A program made the position numbers and the translations under genes. Under the pieces are notes generated by a model. It was not told where the DNA came from, searched no databases, and saw nothing but the letters and a program-made list of their open reading frames with translations. From positions 1 to 64,000 of the IMG/VR virus record IMGVR_UViG_3300035670_000102: 64,000 nt of DNA. One strand, given 5' to 3'. Source of the stretch: a virus. Position 1 is the first letter of the stretch. Each line of letters opens with the position of its first letter. Shown here piece by piece: positions 20,901-31,533 of the stretch.

Positions 20901-23900
20901 GCTACTATGTTGGCAAATTAACTGATGATTCTTTCCGTTTATATAATGCAGGAATAGGTGTAACAATATCTGAAAATTATGAAAAAAATAATTATGTTAA
21001 ATTTTCTTCTACTGGATCGGGATATCAAATATTTAATTATCCAGAAATAGCAGTTGTTGCTAATTATTCTGGAATAGGTATTGGTAGTACTCAAATTAGA
21101 GGTAATATTGTTTGTACACCAACTGTAAGGGGTGAAATTGTTGATGCGTATGTTTATGAAACTGGATCTAACTATGGTTCCACTATTTTAAATTACCACA
21201 AAAAACCAACTATTAAAATTAAAACTGGAACTACTGCACAACTAAAACCAGTTATTAGTAATGGTAAAATAATTAAAGTTTTGGTTCTTTTTGGTGGATC
21301 TAATTATGATTCAACACCAGACTTAGAAGTTTTTGGTGATGGTACTGGAGCTGTACTAAGAGCAATTACTTCTAATGGAAAAATCAACTCGGTAAAGATA
21401 ATTAATTCTGGGTTTGGGTACTTAGATACATCAACTTCAATCTTAGTAAAAAGACCTGGAAAAAATGCTGTTTTTGATGGTGTTGTTAGATCACTATCGG
21501 TTAATAAATCTTATCAATATGGTGTCCAAGATGCACTTTACAGAGAGTCTGCGAATGAAATAATAGTAAAATCGACTGATAACTTACAATATTTTGTTTG
21601 TGGATATTCAGAAAACTTAAAAAATAATTTTAATGAAGTAAGTAATAAGCATTCTCCAATTATTGGATGGGCTTATGATGGCAACCCAATTTATGGTCCA
21701 TATGGTTATTCTGATCCATATAATTCAAGCTCTCCATTAAAATTAATTAAAACTGGTTATGCAACAACCGATGTTTCAAATAGACCTTCTGGATTTGATT
21801 TAGGATTTTTTAATGAAGACTATATTTTCAATAATTCTGGAGATTTGGATAGTCATAATGGAAGATTTTGTAAAACACCAGAATTTCCAAATGGAGTATA
21901 TGCATATTTTGCATCTACAAAGCTTAATCCTTCCGGAGAATTAACTGGAGAATTTCCTTATTTTATCGGAAAAAATTATAGATCCCAATTCGTAACTGAT
22001 AATATATTCTTAAATCAATATACTTATGATTTAAATAATTCCGGATTAATTAGAAATACTTTTCCATATAGAGTTGATGACGAATACTCTGGAAATGATT
22101 TTATCACAGAATCGAATGAACTTATTAACCAAACAACGGTTATTGAATCTGTTACCCCCGGAGAAGTTACTTCATTTGAAGTAATAGAATCTGGTTCTGG
22201 ATATAAAGTTGGGGATAAACTTATTTTTGATCAAGATGGAACTTCAGGATACGGCGTTGACGCTGCGGTTTCTGAAATTTCTGGTGGTCAAATTGCAAAT
22301 ATCAACACAACTAAAGTTACTTATTCAAATGCTGTTATTGAAAGAAAAAATTCCGATGAGTTAATGATAACTATTAAACCATATCACAATTTAAACAGTG
22401 GTGATATAGTTTCAATTTCTGGGTTATCAACTAATTTATTCTCTTTGAATGGCTTCTATAAAGTAGGATTTAATACTCAAACATCATACATTTTAAAAGA
22501 TGTCCCTGCACCTGCAGTAACTGGAGTAGTAACTTTCATATCATTGCCCAATATACCAGATAGTGTTTCTATTGGGAGTAGTATCAAAGTTGATAATGAA
22601 ATTTTCTCAATTTTAGACATATACAAAACAAATGGTGCTTTAAAAGTTCTGCGAACTGGTGCCGGAGTTTCTCATTCCCAAAGAGCTCCAATTTATTTTT
22701 TCCCAGATTCATTTACAATTTATAAAAAAACTGATGGTTTTGATTCTAAAAATAATGTAAAGGTATTTTTTAATCCAAGAAATACTTTGGGAGTTGGAAC
22801 AACTCCGGGAGAAGGAAATAATAAATCATATTTTATAGATGGTGTACAATATTACACATATAACACAACTCAATCAATATTTGTACCTAATCATCCATTT
22901 AAAACTGGAGAAAAGGTAATAGTTACAAAACCATCTGGGACCTCTGCAATCACAGTCTCAACTTCTCCAGATAGTGGAGCATATGGAATACTTGTGGGGG
23001 CAAGTGAAATACTTTATATAATTAATAAATCAAAGGATTATATTGGTCTCGTAACAAGTGTTGGTGTTACTACAAATACAAGTGGATTATTTTTCCCAGT
23101 GGCTGGGGGAAGTAATAATGAACTTTACAGTATAGAATCCGATAAAAATCAAATTAAATGTGATGTCAATAAATTAGAAGCTACTGTTTCTATATCCTCA
23201 TCGCATCTTTTAAATAATAATGATATTATAAACTTACAAATTAAACCAAATTTAAAAGTTGGTATTGGTACAACTGCAAATATATTATTAAGATACAATA
23301 ATACTTATAAAAAATTATTAATCGATAAAGTAATTTTTGATTCATCATCAGTAAATACTACCAATAGTACAATTGGAATAACATCACACTATTACAAAAC
23401 TGGAGATAGTGTTTTCTATGATTCTGGAGATACTGTTGCTTCTGGCTTAAGCACAGGAAAATATTTTATTTGTAAAATAGATGATAATATTGTCAAATTG
23501 TCAGAGACATATTATGATTGTTTCTTAGATACTCCTAAAACCGTTTCAATTACTAGTACTGGAGGAGATCTTCAGGAGTTAAGTTTAATCAATCCAAAAT
23601 TAAAATCCATAAAAAATAATAAAATAATATTCAATGTATCAGATTCATCTTTACTTGGATATAATTTTAATTTATATTATGATAGGGAATTCAAAAATAA
23701 GTTTGAAATTAATCTTACTAATGGATCAAATGTTATTTTAGGATTTGGAACTGTTGGAAATCCCGGAATAGGAACAATTTCAACCAGAATTGTCAACTAT
23801 TCGACAGTAGGATTTCCAGAAAGATTATATTATAATTTTGAAAAAGATGGTACACCATTGGAAATTGATAATGATGTTGCAGATTTTTGTCAAATATCAT

Positions 23901-26900
23901 TTGTAGATAGTACTTATAATGGACAGCATGATGTTTATGGTGTAGGAAATACTACTTTCAAAATTTCATTAGATCAAACACCAGAAAAATTAAATTATTA
24001 TCAGGAAGATTGTGATTTATTAAAATATTCTACTAAGTCTAAAACTGCTAATGGACCAGTAGAAAAAATAAAAATTATTTCATCTGGTGGTGGATATAAG
24101 AAATTGCCAATATATATTGGTTCCTTATCTAAAAATGGAGATGGAGCTTATATACTACCAAAATCTTCATCAATAGGTAAATTGAATAGATTTAGGATAG
24201 TTAATGAAGGTTTTGAATATGCTTCTGATAAAACTATTTCTCCATCTGCAAATATTCCCAAGGTAATTTCAATTACATCTTCAAGTTCTTTAAAATCAAT
24301 ATCAGTTCTTGATGGTGGAAAAAATTATACATCAGCTCCAAATCTGGTAACTGTAAATTCAATAACTGGAGAAAAAATAAATTCTGGTGTATTAATTCCA
24401 AAATTAATTGGAAACTCTATTTCTTCCGTTGAAATAAGAGAAATACCTAGAGGTTTGCCATTTAAAAAAGTTAGAATAATGGCAATTAGTAATACTAATG
24501 GAATAAAAATTGATGAGGTACAATCCTCAGTTAGTGGTATAGGAACATTAATTATAAGCACACCAATTGCTGGTTTTTCAACAGATCCATTTATAACTGG
24601 TGATGAAATATATGTAGAAGGTGTCACTAATCACAATCCAGGAGATGGTAATATTGGATACGGATTTAATAGTGAAAATCACGGTTATCAATTTTTCAAA
24701 GTTACTAGATATTATCAACAATCAAATCCAGGTAAATTAGAATTTCAAATACCAAAACTTTATGGAAATCCTGGTTTAGCAAAAACAATTCAAGATTCTT
24801 TTGCGTCTGTTATTAAATCTACAAATTATCCAAAATTTTCTGTAGAACAAGAACTTAGCGTATTTTTAGATAGTGAAAAAATATATTCTTCTATAAATGG
24901 CTTCCCATTTGAAAAAAGAGATTTATATGTATCATCTTCAAATGGAAATTATGTCAGACTAATTGGTAAATATGAATTAACCACTGGTGAAATTATAAAA
25001 GGTGAATATTCATCTACAGTTGCAACAGTAAGTGAAATTAAAAATGTTGATGGAATGTTTGAAATTAATTTTTCAAAAAATGAAAAAATAGGATGGCTTG
25101 ATGATACTGGAAAAACTAATTTAGAAACTCAAGTTATACAAAATAATGATTATTACCAAAGTCTTTCATATACAATTAAAAGTCCAAAGGAGTGGGATCA
25201 AATTGTAACTCCAGTTAATAATTTAGTTCATCCAAGTGGATTTAAAAATTTTGCAGATACTGAAATAACTCAAAATGCAGAATCTGGAATTGCAACTGCA
25301 AGTCAAATACCCTTTTCAATAATTAAAGATTTTATAACTGAAAGTGATGTAACAACAATCAACAATATTGATTTTGCAGTTGACATAGAGCCTTTATTAG
25401 ATTCTACAAATGTTGTTAAATTTAAAAATATTAAGTTAGCAGATTATGTTGAGTGTAGAACTAATCGGGTTTTACAAATAGATGATATAAGTCCTCTATT
25501 TTCTAGTATAGAAGACGAAAAAAATAAAACATTTTCAATTATTTTACCTTTAGAATTAACAAAAAAATTAACAAAAGCTTTAATTCAAGTTATAAAAACT
25601 GATTATAGTGAAATTCAATTATCTGAGATTGTTGTAATTAATACGCAAAATAATGTTTATACCTTACAAAAAGCAAATCTATCAAATAAGGGATCAAAAA
25701 TAGCTACAATATCCGGTGTTATTGATAGTTTCAATACATTCTATTTACAATTTGAACCTGATGATATATTTAACTCAGATTATGAAATAAAAATATTGAA
25801 AACAGAATTTAATACTCCTCTAACCGGAATTTCGACACAATCAATTGGTTTTAATAAACTTACTGCTTCAAATAAGCTTGTTAATCCTGGCGTAACAACT
25901 TCTGTAGTTTCATTTAATTCTTCACAAGTAAAATCATTTTACACAAGTATTCAAGTTTATAATACTTTAACAAATGAAATGAATTATGTTGAATTTTACA
26001 TAACTCATGATGGAACAGATACCTATATGAGTGAATTTTATTTTGATGATAAAAATGATAATCTCGGCAATTATATCGGATCTTTTGGTGTTAGTTTATC
26101 AAACCAAATAATTTCTCTTAATCTTACAAATACTTATACGGGTCTTAATAAACTTAGATTTAGTAGTAAAACAGTTGGTTTTGGTTCTACATCAGCTGGA
26201 ATTGGAACATATAGATTTAAATATCCAAAACAAAGAGATGGAAGTGAGCAAACTGCATTGTATGAATCCAAGTATGTTTTATCATCAACAAATACGGATA
26301 TAATTTCGGTTGATAGCAATAGGATTAGTTCTTTGAAAAGCACAGTAAGGGTTGGATATGGTAAGACAACCGCTTTACATCAGTTACTAATGGTTTATGA
26401 TGGATCTAATGTTATTACTACACAATATCCATTTTTATCTATTGGTAGTACCTCCGGAATAGGAACTTTTGGTGGATATTTAAGTGGTTCCAACTTAAGA
26501 TTAAGGTTCTATCCAGATACTAGTACCAATAATGCAGATTTAGAAATATTGATGTTTAACGAGGTATTTTATAAAGGATTTGATGAGATCAATATACCTC
26601 CTAAATTATTTTATTCTCCAATTACAGAAGCTTTTAGTATTGCAAAATATTTTGGAACTAATTCACAAAGAACTAACAGATTAAATTTTGATTTAAATTA
26701 TAATGGATATCCTATATTTAAAAAATCCTTTGATCCTGAAGATAGTACAATACTAGATCCAACAAATCACATTTTTACTATAGAAAATCATTTCTTTAGC
26801 ACTGGTGAAGAATTATATTACAGACCAAAATCGACTTTTATTGGTGTAGGTACAGCACCAATAGGTATTGGGACAACTCTAAGTTATTCTGGAATAACCA

Positions 26901-29900
26901 CGAATAAGCTTCCTGATGTAGTATATCCAATTAAAATTAATAATTCTCAATTCAGACTAGCTACAAGAAAAGAATATGCTCAAGCTGGAATTTATGTAAC
27001 ATTTACTTCTTTTGGTGAAGGAAATGCTCATGAACTTGAAATGGTTAAGAAAAATGAAAAGTCTTTTATTACTATTGCAAATTTAACTCAATATCCTTTA
27101 GCATGGACAAAAAATAAACAAACATTATCAGGAAATCCTGGAAGTTTGATTGGAATTGGCAATACTATTATATCATTAAGTGGAATTAGTACAGTAAACA
27201 TTACTGATATTTTAAGAGTTGATAATGAATATATGAAAGTAACAAATGTTGGATTTGGTACTACAAATATTGGTCCAATAACATTTAGTGGAAATGTTCC
27301 TTTAGTTGAAGTAGTTCGTGGTTTTTGCGGAACAGCCGCAACTAGTCATACTGATGGATCTATTGCTAGAATTTATAAAGGTTCTTATAATATTTCCGGA
27401 AATGAAATTTTCTTCACTGATCCACCAAGGGGTAATATCTTTGATTTAGTTGGACTTAATGAAAGCAATCTTACCAGAGAAAGGGCAAAGTTTTCTGGAA
27501 GGGTTTTCTTAAGAAAAGATTACACTAGAAACACTGTTTATGATAATATATCAGAATCATTTACTGGGATTGGACGAACTCACACATTAACAGTTCAAGG
27601 AATTAATACAGTAGGTCTTGGTACAACTGCAGGAAACGGATTGGTTTTCATTAATAGTATTTTCCAAACTCCTACAACAGAAAATGCAACAATTTCTAAT
27701 TTTGAAATAATAGAAGATTTTTCAGCTGGAATTACTAGTATAAGATTTAGTGGCATTACTAGTTCAAATGGTTCACAAATAGTATCAAATTATGATCAAA
27801 ATCAAAATCAATTGCCAAGAGGAGGTTTAATTGTATCTTTAGGTTCAACCCCAGGTCTTGGTTATGCTCCACTCGTAGGTGCTTCATTCAAGCCTATTAT
27901 TAATGGAAGTGGATCAATTGTTGGATTTGGAACTACTTCTATTTTTGGATCTGGATATAGAGGTTCTGTTTCTATTGCCGTAACTGAAAGTGGTCATTCA
28001 GGAACACCTGCAGTTATAACTGCAACTGTTGGTGCTGGTGGAACATTATCTTTAAATATTGTAAATGGTGGAACAGATTATACAAATCCAGCAATCATTA
28101 TTCCATCTCCAAGTTATGAAAATTTACCAATTATTGGTATATCACGCCTATCAGTTGGTTCAACTACAGAAACTGGAACTGGATTGTTGATGAATTTGGA
28201 AATGGGTCCAAGTTCTAGAACTGGAATTGGTTCTACCTTGTTTGAAGTATCTTCATTTAAGATTACTAGATCTGGGTTTAATTTCCAAATAGGAGATGTA
28301 TTTACACCAGTTGGTCTTGTAACCGCTAAAGGACTCAATCAACCATTAGAGCAATTTAAAGTTACTGTAGTAGAAATATTCAATGATTCATTTGGAGCTA
28401 TACAGCTTGGTGAAATGAATTATATTGATTCAATTAGGAATTTGCAAGATGGAAGAAGAACTAGATTCCCATTATATTACAATTCAGAACTTTTAAGTTT
28501 TGAATCAAATAGAGATGATCCAGATTCTTCTTTAATAGATTTTGATTCTTTATTAGTTATTTTCATTAATGGAATCTTACAAGAACCAAAAAAAGCATAC
28601 AATTTCAATGGTGGAACCACATTTAATTTCTTAACTGCACCAAAAAAAGAAGATAATGTTTCTATATTCTTCTATGTTGGAACCAGGGATGAGGATAGTG
28701 TAAGAATCTCTGTGGATCAAAGAATAAAAGAAGGAGATACTATACAAATCTATAGTGATAATAATAATTTACAGAATACAATTACACAAGATTCAAGAAC
28801 TGTGAATGTTATTTCTGGTTCAGATAGAATAGAAACTAATATTTACAGAGGAGAAGGTATTGATCCAATTAACTTTAAACCATTAAATTGGACAAAACAA
28901 AAAAGAGATATACTAATTAATGAAACTATTGTTTCTAAAGCCAGAGATTCTATCGAAAGTCAAGTATATCCAACCTCCAAAGTAATTAAAAATTTTGGAA
29001 CAACTGATTCAAATTTATTTGTCGATAATGCAGAATTTTTTGATTATGAAGAAGGACTACCAGTTGATAATTTTGATTGTTTAATAGTCAATGATCAAAA
29101 TACTTTAGTCTCGGCTGCAATTACTGCAACAGTGTCTATAGCAGGAACAATTAGTTCATTAACTATAGTTGATTCTGGGGAGGGTTATTCTGGAGCATCA
29201 ATTATTGTAAAGATTTCTCCACCTAAAAAAATTGGAGTTGGAGTTGGAACAACAGCTACTGCTTCTATTGCCATAAGTAATGGGAAATTGGTAGGACCAA
29301 TAACTATTACAAATCCAGGTTATGGATATACTATAACATCTCCTCCTCAAGTTTTAGTTCCTTCTCCACAAGTTGATAGTGAATTAATAAAAGGAATATC
29401 CATTGTTCAAGGATTTGATGGTGTAATTACTGGAATTGCTACTACTTCTGGATTAAATGGTGCTTCTTTAGCCCTCTCATTTACAATTGTCAGAGATCCA
29501 GCAGTTTATACTGATCTGGAAATAGGTTATCCAATATTTGTCAATAGTACCAGAGTTGGTAATGGTATTACCTCAATAGATAATGATAACGCACAAATTA
29601 TTGGGATTGGAACACAATTTTTGGACAATATTTATTATATACATGGAATTAATAAAACATTAGGTATAATTACTTGTAATATATCATCATCTTCTTCGGT
29701 AGTTGGAATTGCAACTACGGGAACATTGAATTACCCTGTGGGAAGATTTTCTTGGGGAAGATTTGCAGGTTTTTCGAGATCATCAAATCCAATTTCAATT
29801 GCAGTTACTGGAAAAACTATTGATGTTGGTTTAACAACATTTTCTTCAGTTCAAAGAAGAAATTATGGTTTAAGAAATACTGGATCATTGAAGAAACGTG

Positions 29901-29914
29901 TAATGGGATTATAA
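17936..29914 (+). CDS. gp7: giant baseplate wedge protein gp7-like (3992 aa) with YHYH domain
   Basis: Almost four times the length of T4 gp7 (1032 aa). Position between gp6 and gp8, and residues ~196-225 (NARSFYQSKGTKESFRILFN ...) parallel the T4 gp7 segment RSYDFYSTKGIEASYKFLFK, so the N-terminal ~300 residues carry the gp7 core. A YHYH-type module lies near 1245-1257 (WAYDGNPIYGPYG). Much of the rest is repeated beta modules with NSGSGY/PP.I or GIGTT motifs. In the family gp7 initiates wedge assembly; the extra mass could form fibres or host-recognition arms on the baseplate, which is inference. The frame is open over 12 kb with no stop, so it is real. Confidence 0.8.
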   Translation: MIKTGFENRVKVQQIIQNQLPEFILDESPKTIDFLKQYYISQEYQGGPIDISDNLDQYLNLDNLTPEVIQGSTTLSYNISEAVGIVTVSSTKGFPSKYGLLKIDDEIITYTGITTNTFTGCIRGFSGITNYHKDLEYEELVFSSTSSSSHFAESEVENLSVLFLQEFYKKLKYTLAPGLENIDFVSNLNVGTFLKNARSFYQSKGTKESFRILFNILYGVNPKIIDLENFLIKPSDAKYIRREVILVEQITGNPLRLIGQTLKSKQSDDLSASISEVEIVTRGGKSYYKFFIFVGYDDTQTTSFSNFTITPNTKCIDKILSGDTVITVDSTLGFPDSGILYANDQKINYSSKSINQFFGCYTIGYNAILSDIDKTTPIISDYTYYGYENGDTSKEVVVRITGVLSNFKIDSTDYSLVTGDVITVKSLGDNISPNQSGKNATYKQINANSWIYNTSSRYQLDSFSESFAFTKSSVHKSSLKVNDYVEFLQRNTEIPVAGLDNVRITNIIDNKKVFFDTNISSLNSRKKYDIRRKVKKSNSTLVPIGIGTINLNNKVFSDVQNVYSDGDEYLYVASNSLPSYEINSDIFEYVVSSIPNSGLNNSTGKYSILEFSDYISFLTGDEVYYSFSDQPISGLSEGKYYVKLLSNRQLQLFSARNFIDTNKYLEFSNVLPTGNHTFTLLSQKEKIISPQKILKKIKLNPEISDKIGDDTLPGSSGILINGVEIFNYKSNDKIYYGPLEKVRVLNSGSDYDVINPPKIEISGNALVQPIVQGSITSVYVDPQEFDIDVFITISVTGGNGSDVSLKPIIVKNRREIEFDARQTTRGGGIDVVNERITFLNNHNLFTGQEIIYDTNGNDEIGIGSFRGVNYDQGNLVDNAIYYAKVLNDRTIQIHQTKSDAITGVNTVGFTTIGTSGIQKFKTSIRNTLSEIKVLNGGNGFTNRELIVKSSGISTSKHTINFKNHGFLTGEIITYTYTSSPVVGLSSENSYYVGKLTDDSFRLYNAGIGVTISENYEKNNYVKFSSTGSGYQIFNYPEIAVVANYSGIGIGSTQIRGNIVCTPTVRGEIVDAYVYETGSNYGSTILNYHKKPTIKIKTGTTAQLKPVISNGKIIKVLVLFGGSNYDSTPDLEVFGDGTGAVLRAITSNGKINSVKIINSGFGYLDTSTSILVKRPGKNAVFDGVVRSLSVNKSYQYGVQDALYRESANEIIVKSTDNLQYFVCGYSENLKNNFNEVSNKHSPIIGWAYDGNPIYGPYGYSDPYNSSSPLKLIKTGYATTDVSNRPSGFDLGFFNEDYIFNNSGDLDSHNGRFCKTPEFPNGVYAYFASTKLNPSGELTGEFPYFIGKNYRSQFVTDNIFLNQYTYDLNNSGLIRNTFPYRVDDEYSGNDFITESNELINQTTVIESVTPGEVTSFEVIESGSGYKVGDKLIFDQDGTSGYGVDAAVSEISGGQIANINTTKVTYSNAVIERKNSDELMITIKPYHNLNSGDIVSISGLSTNLFSLNGFYKVGFNTQTSYILKDVPAPAVTGVVTFISLPNIPDSVSIGSSIKVDNEIFSILDIYKTNGALKVLRTGAGVSHSQRAPIYFFPDSFTIYKKTDGFDSKNNVKVFFNPRNTLGVGTTPGEGNNKSYFIDGVQYYTYNTTQSIFVPNHPFKTGEKVIVTKPSGTSAITVSTSPDSGAYGILVGASEILYIINKSKDYIGLVTSVGVTTNTSGLFFPVAGGSNNELYSIESDKNQIKCDVNKLEATVSISSSHLLNNNDIINLQIKPNLKVGIGTTANILLRYNNTYKKLLIDKVIFDSSSVNTTNSTIGITSHYYKTGDSVFYDSGDTVASGLSTGKYFICKIDDNIVKLSETYYDCFLDTPKTVSITSTGGDLQELSLINPKLKSIKNNKIIFNVSDSSLLGYNFNLYYDREFKNKFEINLTNGSNVILGFGTVGNPGIGTISTRIVNYSTVGFPERLYYNFEKDGTPLEIDNDVADFCQISFVDSTYNGQHDVYGVGNTTFKISLDQTPEKLNYYQEDCDLLKYSTKSKTANGPVEKIKIISSGGGYKKLPIYIGSLSKNGDGAYILPKSSSIGKLNRFRIVNEGFEYASDKTISPSANIPKVISITSSSSLKSISVLDGGKNYTSAPNLVTVNSITGEKINSGVLIPKLIGNSISSVEIREIPRGLPFKKVRIMAISNTNGIKIDEVQSSVSGIGTLIISTPIAGFSTDPFITGDEIYVEGVTNHNPGDGNIGYGFNSENHGYQFFKVTRYYQQSNPGKLEFQIPKLYGNPGLAKTIQDSFASVIKSTNYPKFSVEQELSVFLDSEKIYSSINGFPFEKRDLYVSSSNGNYVRLIGKYELTTGEIIKGEYSSTVATVSEIKNVDGMFEINFSKNEKIGWLDDTGKTNLETQVIQNNDYYQSLSYTIKSPKEWDQIVTPVNNLVHPSGFKNFADTEITQNAESGIATASQIPFSIIKDFITESDVTTINNIDFAVDIEPLLDSTNVVKFKNIKLADYVECRTNRVLQIDDISPLFSSIEDEKNKTFSIILPLELTKKLTKALIQVIKTDYSEIQLSEIVVINTQNNVYTLQKANLSNKGSKIATISGVIDSFNTFYLQFEPDDIFNSDYEIKILKTEFNTPLTGISTQSIGFNKLTASNKLVNPGVTTSVVSFNSSQVKSFYTSIQVYNTLTNEMNYVEFYITHDGTDTYMSEFYFDDKNDNLGNYIGSFGVSLSNQIISLNLTNTYTGLNKLRFSSKTVGFGSTSAGIGTYRFKYPKQRDGSEQTALYESKYVLSSTNTDIISVDSNRISSLKSTVRVGYGKTTALHQLLMVYDGSNVITTQYPFLSIGSTSGIGTFGGYLSGSNLRLRFYPDTSTNNADLEILMFNEVFYKGFDEINIPPKLFYSPITEAFSIAKYFGTNSQRTNRLNFDLNYNGYPIFKKSFDPEDSTILDPTNHIFTIENHFFSTGEELYYRPKSTFIGVGTAPIGIGTTLSYSGITTNKLPDVVYPIKINNSQFRLATRKEYAQAGIYVTFTSFGEGNAHELEMVKKNEKSFITIANLTQYPLAWTKNKQTLSGNPGSLIGIGNTIISLSGISTVNITDILRVDNEYMKVTNVGFGTTNIGPITFSGNVPLVEVVRGFCGTAATSHTDGSIARIYKGSYNISGNEIFFTDPPRGNIFDLVGLNESNLTRERAKFSGRVFLRKDYTRNTVYDNISESFTGIGRTHTLTVQGINTVGLGTTAGNGLVFINSIFQTPTTENATISNFEIIEDFSAGITSIRFSGITSSNGSQIVSNYDQNQNQLPRGGLIVSLGSTPGLGYAPLVGASFKPIINGSGSIVGFGTTSIFGSGYRGSVSIAVTESGHSGTPAVITATVGAGGTLSLNIVNGGTDYTNPAIIIPSPSYENLPIIGISRLSVGSTTETGTGLLMNLEMGPSSRTGIGSTLFEVSSFKITRSGFNFQIGDVFTPVGLVTAKGLNQPLEQFKVTVVEIFNDSFGAIQLGEMNYIDSIRNLQDGRRTRFPLYYNSELLSFESNRDDPDSSLIDFDSLLVIFINGILQEPKKAYNFNGGTTFNFLTAPKKEDNVSIFFYVGTRDEDSVRISVDQRIKEGDTIQIYSDNNNLQNTITQDSRTVNVISGSDRIETNIYRGEGIDPINFKPLNWTKQKRDILINETIVSKARDSIESQVYPTSKVIKNFGTTDSNLFVDNAEFFDYEEGLPVDNFDCLIVNDQNTLVSAAITATVSIAGTISSLTIVDSGEGYSGASIIVKISPPKKIGVGVGTTATASIAISNGKLVGPITITNPGYGYTITSPPQVLVPSPQVDSELIKGISIVQGFDGVITGIATTSGLNGASLALSFTIVRDPAVYTDLEIGYPIFVNSTRVGNGITSIDNDNAQIIGIGTQFLDNIYYIHGINKTLGIITCNISSSSSVVGIATTGTLNYPVGRFSWGRFAGFSRSSNPISIAVTGKTIDVGLTTFSSVQRRNYGLRNTGSLKKRVMGL

Positions 29915-29917
29915 ATA
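29910..29917 (+). promoter_or_regulatory. late promoter TATAAATA before gp8
   Basis: Exact T4 late consensus, overlapping the last codons and stop of gp7 and 16 bp before the gp8 start. Confidence 0.75.
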
Positions 29918-29932
29918 TAGAAAAAACGGTAT

Positions 29933-31528
29933 ATGTCTGCACTCGTAACAGATCAATTTAGAATATTAAATGCGACGAATTTTATAAATTCTATTGAAAC
30001 TGAAGAAAGTTACTATTACGTTTTTGTTGGCTTACCAAATCCACAAATAAATGATGGGTTTGGTAGGAATGAAAATTGGGATAGATTAGATATTCCGGAT
30101 CCAAATTTGGCTGTCATTCCAAATCCAATAGATAATTTTGATTATCTACCACACTATGGTGATTTATCTTTATATGGAAAAAGAATTACAAATTCAAATG
30201 TAAGAAGGGCAATAAGAAAAGTTAGTTGGGTTTCTGGAAATCGATATGAAATGTATAGACATGATTATAGTATCGAAAATCCTGCTCCAATATCTAATAG
30301 CTCTAGACTATATGATACAAATTATTATGTAATTAATTCGGATTATCAAGTATATATTTGTATAGACAATGGTTCATCTGGAATTAATACCACAGGAAAT
30401 CAATCTAAAGATGAACCACTTTTTACTGATCTAGAACCATCTAGAGCTGGTGAAAGTGATGATGGTTATATTTGGAAATATCTATTTACAATTTCGCCAA
30501 GTGATATTGTAAAGTTTGATTCTACGGAATATATTACGCTTCCCAATGAGTGGAATACTTCCACAAGTCCTCAAATTGTTGCGGTGAGGGAAAATGGTGA
30601 TTCTACAGTAAATGAAAATCAAATTAAAAAAGTTTATATTGAAAATCCAGGAGTAAATTATACGTCGGGGGAAGTTGATATATTAGGTGATGGTACTGGA
30701 GGTAGGGTCTTTATTGATGTAAACGAAAATGGAGAAATTACAACTGCTACAGTAACTGCTGGTGGAAAAAATTATACTTATGGAATTGTAGACTTAGGAC
30801 CTTTACAACCAGCCGGAAGTATTCCATTTCCAGCAAAGTTAGTTCCAATTATACCGCCATCTAGAGGTCATGGATACGATTTATATCGAGAACTTGGTGC
30901 AGATAAAGTTTTAATTTATACAAGATTTGACGATTCTTCTAAAGATTTTCCAACAGATACTAAGTTTGCTCAAATAGGAATAGTAAAAAATCCAACTAAA
31001 TTTATTTCTTCTGAGAGATTTTCTGATCCACAATTTTCTAGTTGTTATGCTATGAAAGTTATTCCAACTACTTCAAGTTCCCCATTAGTTGGTGAAAAAA
31101 TATCTCAGGATACTGATGGAACGGGAAATAATATCGCAGTTGGGTATGTTGCATCATATGATTCAGAAACTAATGTTTTAAAATATTTTAGAGATAGATC
31201 CTTATATTTAAATCCATCTTTTTATGACACCACAGATTATCTTGATGTTAGTATTAAGGCAAACGCTAATGTTGAATTTACATATACTGGAGGTGCAGTT
31301 TTTACAACAAGCGGTTTCACTGGATCAATAGATGGGAATTTTACGGGAATTCAAACTAGCCCAACAAATTCAAATAAAGTGATACCTTTAGACGTGGAAT
31401 TTATTAGAGGCTTAGCAAATCCGGAGATAAATAAAGGATCGGGGGATATTATTTACATAGATAATAGACCTTTAGTTTCAAGAAATCTCAGACAAAAAGA
31501 AGACATTAAAATTATCCTGGAATTTTAA
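29933..31528 (+). CDS. gp8: baseplate wedge protein gp8 (531 aa)
   Basis: T4 gp8 is 334 aa; this one is longer. MSALVTDQFRILNATNFINS opens the domain; DGYIWKYLFTISPSD and the end GSGDIIYIDNRPLVSRNL...EDIKIILEF match T4 gp8 (DGYVWEYLFEIPP, SGEMIYMENRP...EEINILFTF). The additional residues (~235-285) are a GxGY-type repeat (IENPGVNYTSGEVDILGDGT) shared with gp7, the 2491-aa protein and gp14. Dimer in the wedge. Confidence 0.9.
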   Translation: MSALVTDQFRILNATNFINSIETEESYYYVFVGLPNPQINDGFGRNENWDRLDIPDPNLAVIPNPIDNFDYLPHYGDLSLYGKRITNSNVRRAIRKVSWVSGNRYEMYRHDYSIENPAPISNSSRLYDTNYYVINSDYQVYICIDNGSSGINTTGNQSKDEPLFTDLEPSRAGESDDGYIWKYLFTISPSDIVKFDSTEYITLPNEWNTSTSPQIVAVRENGDSTVNENQIKKVYIENPGVNYTSGEVDILGDGTGGRVFIDVNENGEITTATVTAGGKNYTYGIVDLGPLQPAGSIPFPAKLVPIIPPSRGHGYDLYRELGADKVLIYTRFDDSSKDFPTDTKFAQIGIVKNPTKFISSERFSDPQFSSCYAMKVIPTTSSSPLVGEKISQDTDGTGNNIAVGYVASYDSETNVLKYFRDRSLYLNPSFYDTTDYLDVSIKANANVEFTYTGGAVFTTSGFTGSIDGNFTGIQTSPTNSNKVIPLDVEFIRGLANPEINKGSGDIIYIDNRPLVSRNLRQKEDIKIILEF

Positions 31529-31533
31529 AAACA

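Noticed and set aside
24325-24627. Reverse-strand ORF of 100 codons inside gp7
   Set aside because: Antisense shadow of a well-supported structural gene; no start signal. The same holds for other reverse ORFs in 15.6-63.5 kb.
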